Below are positions 45,032 through 45,034 of a stretch of DNA of 45,034 bases, piece after piece. The notes under the pieces are model-generated. The model was not told the DNA's origin. It did no database searches and worked only from the letters and a program-made list of their open reading frames with translations. Position 1 is the first letter of the stretch; each line of letters starts with the position of its first letter. A program made the translations under genes and the position numbers. This DNA comes from Iodobacter sp. BJB302 (GTDB taxonomy: Bacteria; Pseudomonadota; Gammaproteobacteria; Burkholderiales; Chitinibacteraceae), in assembly GCF_002735645.1 (NCBI RefSeq), contig NZ_PDZG01000040.1:1-45034 (forward strand), read 5' to 3'.

Positions 45032-45034
45032 TTT

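Overview
The window looks like chromosomal DNA of a betaproteobacterium of the order Neisseriales (Chromobacteriaceae/Chitinibacteraceae type; an Iodobacter-like freshwater chitin degrader is my best guess). The guess rests on protein character (Rnf complex, lpoA-yraN-gmhA-dolP block, Gcr-type membrane protein, chitinase, PEP-CTERM protein) and on a base composition that looks close to 50% GC by eye. No database search was possible.

Layout, left to right. (1) 1-6546: the left edge holds the start of an IS66-accessory-like protein, then an rnf operon read leftwards (rnfA, rnfB, rnfC, a small ParB-like gene, rnfD, rnfG; rnfE is not seen). Four of its spacers each carry a copy of an imperfect inverted repeat built on CACGGAG/CTCCGTG words. 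(2) 6815-8813: pyrD and folD. (3) 9065-9543: a promoter, tRNA-Pro, tRNA-Arg, tRNA-His and a terminator. (4) 9571-11551: a PEP-CTERM protein and a divergent TIGR03790-type secreted protein, both markers of the exosortase sorting system. (5) 11771-19819: sbcB, a possible chemoreceptor tail relic, nadE, an AI-2E/PerM-type permease, an EAL-CBS-GGDEF protein, a REC protein with a degenerate GGDEF domain, and an unknown small gene. (6) 19889-27632: rpsT, murJ, a secreted unknown, an aromatic aminotransferase, and the lpoA-yraN-gmhA-dolP operon divergent from rsmI. (7) 27855-30935: tRNA-Leu, a LysR regulator divergent from cidA-cidB, and an EAL protein with a Fur-box-like upstream site. (8) 31115-34558: a lipoprotein endonuclease I, a GH18 chitinase with a hexamer-repeat linker, and metF. 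(9) 34530-40177: four tightly packed leftward genes (Gcr-like membrane protein, 2OG-Fe(II) oxygenase, periplasmic binding protein, membrane GGDEF protein). (10) 40537-45034: a DUF2298 membrane protein, a DUF1289 protein, a metallophosphatase-glycosyltransferase pair, and a 5S rRNA gene that closes an rRNA operon entering from the right.

Themes. Cyclic-di-GMP signalling is dense: four proteins, two of which have altered GGDEF signatures but an RxxD inhibitory-site motif at the expected spacing, so they may be c-di-GMP sensors rather than synthases. The binding protein overlapping a membrane GGDEF gene suggests a ligand-sensing pair. Cell-envelope work is the second theme (murJ, lpoA, gmhA, dolP, cidAB, glycosyltransferases). 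The most unusual DNA-level signal is the repeat family that fills the rnf operon spacers.
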